Source: Nonomuraea sp. MG754425 (GTDB lineage: Bacteria; Actinomycetota; Actinomycetes; Streptosporangiales; Streptosporangiaceae). Taken from it: a DNA stretch of 64,000 nucleotides. Below, piece by piece: positions 59,825 to 64,000 of the stretch. The notes under the pieces are model-generated. The model did no database searches. It saw nothing but the letters and a program-made list of their open reading frames with translations, and was not told where the DNA came from. Position 1 is the stretch's first letter; each line of letters begins with the position of its first letter. A program made the translations under genes and the position numbers. Where the stretch lies: assembly GCF_021699195.1 (NCBI RefSeq), contig NZ_SSXE01000002.1, positions 118,283 through 182,282 on the forward strand. The letters run 5' to 3'.

Positions 59825-62797
59825 TCACAACATGTTCCTGATCGGCTGCGGCATGTCCGGCACGGCCTGCTCCAGCAGATCGTCGGCCTCCGCGCGGGTC
59901 AGCAGGTGGGTGTCCAGCAGGGTCGCGATGCACTCGTGCCAGTCCCGCTTGGCCTCCTCGTGCCGGCCCAGCCGGTGCAGGGTCTCGCCGGACCACCAGG
60001 CGGTCACGGCGTAGCCGATGCGGTAGCCGGCCTCACGCAACAGCGCCATCGCCACCTGGTAGGTGTCGGCCGCCTCGGCGAGGCGGCCGGCGTGCATGTA
60101 GGCGCGGGCCAGCGTCGATCGGGACGACCCCTCCGCGTACAGGGAGCCGACGGCGCTCCACTCCAGGACGGCCGCCCTCGCCTCCTCGATGGCCTCGTCG
60201 AACCGGCCCTGCCGGTAGAGCACGTGCGCCCGGTTGTTGATGACGGCGCCCCTGGCGTAGCCGTCGTTCTTCTCCTCGACGATCTCCAGCGCCCTGGACA
60301 GGTTGGCCTCGGCGAGGTCGAGCTGCCCGAGCATGGTGTAGACGATGCCGAGGTTGTTGTAGGCGCCCAGGTTCCGGTGCGGCAGGTGGCTCTCGCCGTA
60401 GCACTCGACCGCCCGCCACAGATGGACGACCGCCTGCTCGTAGCGTCCCTGATCCCGGTAGACCCAGCCCAGGTAGCTCTCCTCCTGCGCCTGGCCGAGC
60501 CGGTCGCCGCAGCGCGCGGCCACCTCGGCCGCGGTCCGGTGCACCTCGGCCAGGTGGGTGACCCAGCCGCGGTAGTTGAACGGCCAGTGCAGCCCCAGCG
60601 CCAGCCCGACGGCCAGCCGCGGGTCGTCGGACTGGGCCGCCTGGCGGGCCACGGCCAGCAGGTTCTCCCGCTCGGCCTCGGTCCAGGCGCTGGCTTCCCG
60701 CGCGTTGACGAACTCGATGCCCGGCTGCTCCGCCGTGTACAGCAGCTCCCGGTAGAACTGCGGGTGCACGAGCAGGGTGGCGGTGTTGACCGTGGCCAGG
60801 TAGTGGTGGAAGGCGCGGCTGAGCGCCGCCGCGCGTTCCGTCCTGGGCAGCGCGCGGATGGCCTGCTCGCGGGCGTACAGGCGGATGAGGTCGTGGAAGC
60901 GGTAGCGGCCGTGCCCCGCGCCCTCCAGGAGCCGGGCGGAGTGCAGCCGTTCGAGCGCCGCCTCCGCCCGCGCCTCGGACCAGCCGGCCAGCGCGGCCGT
61001 GGTGGCCGGGGTGCAGGTCGGGGTGTCGAGCAGGCCGAGGAACGGCAGGATGTGCGCGGCGTCGTGGCCGCTGGGCTCCTCGCGCAGGTGTCCGTGGCCG
61101 ACCGCGATGCCGGCGCGTACGGCCAGGTCGGCGTACTGGAGGGTGTCCAGGCGGCGGGCGGTGTCGGCCAGGCGGTCGACGAGGTCCACCAGCCGCCAGT
61201 CCGGCCGCGCCGCGAGGCGGGCCCCCGAGATCCGGATGGCCAGCGGCAGGCCGCCGCACAGCTCGACGATCTCGGCGGCGGCGTCCGGCTCGCCCTGCAC
61301 CCGGGCGGGCCCGGCGATCCTGGCCAGCAGCGCGACGGCGTCGCCGTCACCCAGCCCGGCCAGGTGCAGGTGGCAGGCGTCGTCGAGGGTGGTCAGGGTG
61401 TCGCGGCTGGTGACGACGGCGCGGCAGCCGGGCCCCGCCGGGATGAGCGGGCGCACCTGGCGGGCGTCGAGGGCGTTGTCGAGGATGACGAGCAGTTCGC
61501 TCGACGCGGTGAGCGAGCGGTAGCGCGCCATCGCCTCGTCCAGGTCGGCCGGTACGGCGGAGCCGTCCAGCCCCAGGGAGCGCAGCAGGTGGCCGAGGGC
61601 GTCGAGCACCGGCAGCGGCTTCATCCCCGGGGTCGAGCCGTTGAGGTTGACGTAGAGCACGCCGTCGCGGAAGCGTCCCGCCATCGCGTGCGCGACGTGC
61701 ACGGCGAGCGCGGACTTGCCCACGCCGCCCGGCCCGTCCACGACGGCCACGCCCGAGGTCCGCACCGCCTCCCGCAGCCACTCCACCTCCTCCTGCCGGG
61801 CGGTGAACGACCGGGTGTCGGCGGGCAGCTCGGCGGGCACAATCGTGCCCGTCTGCGTGGGGGTGGTGAGTTCGAGCACCGGGTCCCGGGTGAGGATGGC
61901 CTGTTGCAGCCGGCGCAGCCGGGCCCCCGGCTCGACCCCCAGCTCCTCCACCATGACGGTGCGGCTCTCGTGGTAGACGGACAGCGCCTCCGACAGCCGG
62001 GCGGAGCGGTAGAGCGCCAGCATGAGCTGGGCGCGCGGGCCCTCACGCAGCGGGTGGGCCCGCACGTACGGGACGAGGTCGGTCACCACCGCGTGGTGAT
62101 CGCCCGCGGCCAGCCGCAGCTCGACGTGCTCCTCGAAGACGGCCAGGCGCTCCTCCTCCAGGCGGCTGGACTCGATCTGCGCCCACGGGTCGTTCAGCTC
62201 GGCCAGGGCCGGCCCGCGCCACAGGGCCAGCGCGCGCCGGAACAGGCCGTCGGCCGTGCCCGTGTCACGCCGCTCGCGGGCCGCCCGCGCCTGGCGGATC
62301 AGCGTCATGAAGTGGTGCGCGTCGATGCGCTCGTGGGGCAGGTCCAGCATGTAGCCGGCGGGCACGGTCACGATGGGCTCGGGGCCGAGCACGTCGCGCA
62401 CCTTCGACACCACGATCTGGAGCTGCTTGGCGGCGGTGGCCGTCGAGGTCTGCCCCCAGACGTCCGTGACGAGCTGGCGCGCGGTGACGGGACTGCCGGC
62501 GTCGAGCGCCAGCCGGGCCAGCACGGCCAGACGGCGGCGGCCCGTGAGCCGGATCGACCGCCCGCCCACCCTGATCTCCAGGGGCCCGAGAAAGCCGACC
62601 TCCAGGGTGGTCAGGGGCGAGCCGGAGGAAGCGCTCAGTGTTATACCGCCGGATTCGCGGACCTTCAACGCCGGCCGCCGTTCGGCCGCGCCGGCGGAAC
62701 GATCATTTCGACGGCACCGGGTGGCCGCACTTCCTCGGGCGCTGGCATGGCGGGTCCTTCCTGGGCCGTTCACAATAGCTCGGGGGCAGCCCAGCAT
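59825..62797 (-). CDS. AfsR/SARP-family regulator with NB-ARC and TPR domains (paralogue 2)
   Basis: Up to 990 residues. Family similarity begins at about residue 64 (TTLEVGFLGPLEIRVGGRSI), so the first 60 codons from ATG 62797 may be untranslated; TTG 62668 is another option and none has a good ribosome binding site. Domains: winged helix (65-155), BTAD (158-305), NB-ARC (Walker A GPGGVGKS 355-362; LLVILDNALDARQVRPLIPA) and C-terminal TPRs (NLGIVYTMLGQLDLAEANLS). The sequence runs collinear with paralogue 1 throughout, down to PQPIRNML. It probably activates a nearby pathway; the convergent sulfotransferase and divergent LamG protein are neighbours. CGATATACC elements lie upstream. Confidence 0.88.
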   Translation of the reverse strand: MLGCPRAIVNGPGRTRHASARGSAATRCRRNDRSAGAAERRPALKVRESGGITLSASSGSPLTTLEVGFLGPLEIRVGGRSIRLTGRRRLAVLARLALDAGSPVTARQLVTDVWGQTSTATAAKQLQIVVSKVRDVLGPEPIVTVPAGYMLDLPHERIDAHHFMTLIRQARAARERRDTGTADGLFRRALALWRGPALAELNDPWAQIESSRLEEERLAVFEEHVELRLAAGDHHAVVTDLVPYVRAHPLREGPRAQLMLALYRSARLSEALSVYHESRTVMVEELGVEPGARLRRLQQAILTRDPVLELTTPTQTGTIVPAELPADTRSFTARQEEVEWLREAVRTSGVAVVDGPGGVGKSALAVHVAHAMAGRFRDGVLYVNLNGSTPGMKPLPVLDALGHLLRSLGLDGSAVPADLDEAMARYRSLTASSELLVILDNALDARQVRPLIPAGPGCRAVVTSRDTLTTLDDACHLHLAGLGDGDAVALLARIAGPARVQGEPDAAAEIVELCGGLPLAIRISGARLAARPDWRLVDLVDRLADTARRLDTLQYADLAVRAGIAVGHGHLREEPSGHDAAHILPFLGLLDTPTCTPATTAALAGWSEARAEAALERLHSARLLEGAGHGRYRFHDLIRLYAREQAIRALPRTERAAALSRAFHHYLATVNTATLLVHPQFYRELLYTAEQPGIEFVNAREASAWTEAERENLLAVARQAAQSDDPRLAVGLALGLHWPFNYRGWVTHLAEVHRTAAEVAARCGDRLGQAQEESYLGWVYRDQGRYEQAVVHLWRAVECYGESHLPHRNLGAYNNLGIVYTMLGQLDLAEANLSRALEIVEEKNDGYARGAVINNRAHVLYRQGRFDEAIEEARAAVLEWSAVGSLYAEGSSRSTLARAYMHAGRLAEAADTYQVAMALLREAGYRIGYAVTAWWSGETLHRLGRHEEAKRDWHECIATLLDTHLLTRAEADDLLEQAVPDMPQPIRNML

Positions 62798-62801
62798 AAT
62801 T

Positions 62802-62855
62802 CGGTATGCCTTCGGTATATCGACCTGCCACTTGCGATATACCCGCGGTATATCG
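62802..62855. promoter_or_regulatory. CGATATACC operator array between SARP 2 and LamG gene
   Basis: CGATATACC (62835-62843), CGC, GGTATATCG (62847-62855) is a perfect nine-base inverted repeat. A third half-site GGTATATCG is at 62814-62822 and a degenerate CGGTATGCC at 62802-62810. The AT-rich elements stand out and are placed to control either divergent gene. Confidence 0.6.
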
Positions 62856-62911
62856 GCTCCTTGTATCGTGCTCCGTCGAACGACTGTACCCAGATCGAAG
62901 ACGAGGCAGGC

Positions 62912-64000
62912 ATGGTGTCAGCAAGGTCGGGCCGGAGCACGTCGAGCGGCCGGCGCGCCCTGTCGGCACGCGCGGGTGCCACCTTGCTGGTGGTGATGGC
63001 GGCGGCGGCGCTCACCGCCCCGGCGACCGCGACGGCCCAGGCCGACGGCCTGAGCACGTACGACGACGTGGTCCTCGCCGATCGTCCGGTCGCGTACTGG
63101 CGGCTGTCGCATCCGTCGCAGGCCAAGGAGAGCGACCGGACCGGCAACGGTCACGTCGGCACCTTCCGTAACGTGACCAGCACGCTCAGGCTCCCGAACG
63201 GCGACGGCGCGTCGATCTTCAACGGATCCTCCGGCTATTTCGAGGTGCCCGACGCCAAGCCCTTCCACATCAACACCACGGGCAAGTTCACCGTGGAGGC
63301 GTGGATCATGCCGCAGACCCTCCAGTTCCCCGATCAGGAACAGACGGGTTACGTCTACTTCATGGGCAAGGGCACGAAATCCGGCAGTGGCGGCAACCGC
63401 GAATGGGCGGGCCGGATGTATTCGAAGACGAATACGGAGAACCGTCCGAACCGCATATCCGGATATGCCTGGAACCTCGACGGCGGCCTCGGCGCCGGCG
63501 CCTTCTTCCAGCAGCCGGTGAAGGCCGGCGAGTGGATCCACTACGCGATCACCTTCGACACCTCGGAGGGCGAATACGGCAAGGTGCGCGTCTACCGCGA
63601 CGGCGTCCTGTCGGGCACCGACCACCTGGCCTACCGCCCCGGCACGGCCGACGAGGTCGTCATCACCCCGAAGCCGGGCTCCGCCCCGGTCCGCGTCGGC
63701 ACGCGCGACGGCCAGTCGTACTTCAAGGGCGCGGTCGGCAAGTTCGCCGTCTACAACCGCGAACTGTCGGCGACCGAGCTCAGGTCGCACTACTCCGCGA
63801 TGACCGGCTCCGCCCCGCGCGGCGCGGACTTCGACGGAGACGGCGTCGGCGACATCTTCTCGGCCGCCACCGGCACGCTGAACGTCTGGAACGGCAAGGG
63901 CGCCAACAACTTCGGCAGCGCCGTCCCGGTGGGCGGCGGCTGGTCGGCCTACAGCCGCCCCATCGCCGGCGACTTCGACAACGACGGCAACGGCGACCTG
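62912..64000 (+). CDS. Secreted LamG-domain and FG-GAP repeat protein (partial)
   Basis: 363 codons from ATG 62912 to the window edge, still open. Signal peptide: basic start (MVSARSGRSTSSGRRALSAR) then ATLLVVMAAAALTAPATATA. A laminin-G-like/concanavalin lectin domain spans about 55-300 (VVLADRPVAYWRLSHPSQAK, FTVEAWIMPQTL, GEWIHYAITFDTSEGEYGKV, GAVGKFAVYNRELSATELRS). Then come FG-GAP/VCBS repeats with calcium-loop motifs DFDGDGVGDIF and DFDNDGNGDL, presumably forming a beta-propeller beyond the window. This is the build of secreted actinobacterial sugar-binding or glycan-acting proteins. A GAGG lies five bases before the start. The CGATATACC elements lie upstream. Confidence 0.85.
   Translation, partial: MVSARSGRSTSSGRRALSARAGATLLVVMAAAALTAPATATAQADGLSTYDDVVLADRPVAYWRLSHPSQAKESDRTGNGHVGTFRNVTSTLRLPNGDGASIFNGSSGYFEVPDAKPFHINTTGKFTVEAWIMPQTLQFPDQEQTGYVYFMGKGTKSGSGGNREWAGRMYSKTNTENRPNRISGYAWNLDGGLGAGAFFQQPVKAGEWIHYAITFDTSEGEYGKVRVYRDGVLSGTDHLAYRPGTADEVVITPKPGSAPVRVGTRDGQSYFKGAVGKFAVYNRELSATELRSHYSAMTGSAPRGADFDGDGVGDIFSAATGTLNVWNGKGANNFGSAVPVGGGWSAYSRPIAGDFDNDGNGDL

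Overview
The window is a single stretch of very GC-rich chromosomal DNA with dense, strand-switching operons, many GTG starts, 4-bp ATGA/GTGA stop-start overlaps, several predicted leaderless starts and abundant TetR, LacI, BlaI and AfsR/SARP-type regulators. This is the style of a filamentous actinomycete; the gene mix would fit Streptosporangiaceae such as Nonomuraea, but that placement is inference. No rRNA, tRNA, IS element, prophage or CRISPR array was seen.

Left to right: (1) 1-3672, minus strand: end of an exopolysaccharide locus (MurJ/Wzx-like flippase cut by the window edge, O-antigen-ligase-like protein, WbaP-type sugar phosphotransferase). (2) 4020-12411: a divergent TetR/FAD-monooxygenase pair with three operator copies, an NhaA antiporter, a small membrane protein, a methyltransferase behind a perfect inverted repeat, a DUF11 protein without signal peptide, and a hydrolase-TetR pair. 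(3) 12459-17075: a Trypco1 protein plus a 1405-aa trypsin-nSTAND-propeller protein, a predicted NTP-dependent conflict (immunity) module. (4) 17228-22265: a secreted subtilisin, an orphan iron box and a BlaI/M56 pair.

(5) 22197-33177 is the most unusual block. An Opp/Nik-type importer (fused double ATPase with a His-rich linker, two permeases, lipoprotein) diverges from a five-gene operon: non-haem iron oxygenase, SbnB-like dehydrogenase, Y4yA-like PLP decarboxylase, SbnA-like beta-replacement enzyme and MATE exporter. A DtxR/IdeR-like iron box lies between them. No NRPS or NIS synthetase is present, so a small aminopolycarboxylate metallophore made, exported and re-imported by this locus is proposed.

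(6) 34241-44741: a LacI-controlled amino-sugar/hexuronate catabolic locus. Two divergent operons each carry the same LacI operator and encode a GlcNAc-epimerase-like protein, NagB-like deaminase, mannonate dehydratase, mannitol-dehydrogenase-family reductase, SIS protein, ceramidase-like hydrolase, NagA and a sodium:solute symporter. (7) 44893-51235: two secreted alpha/beta hydrolases, a NarL-type two-component system, a CPBP protease and its HTH regulator. (8) 51271-64000: two paralogous AfsR-like SARP regulators flank a membrane protein with a sigma-factor-like cytoplasmic part, an alcohol dehydrogenase/TetR pair, a Vat-like acetyltransferase and a sulfotransferase. The window ends inside a secreted LamG/FG-GAP protein whose promoter region carries palindromic CGATATACC elements. 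Two convergent junctions carry short tandem repeats that include stop codons.
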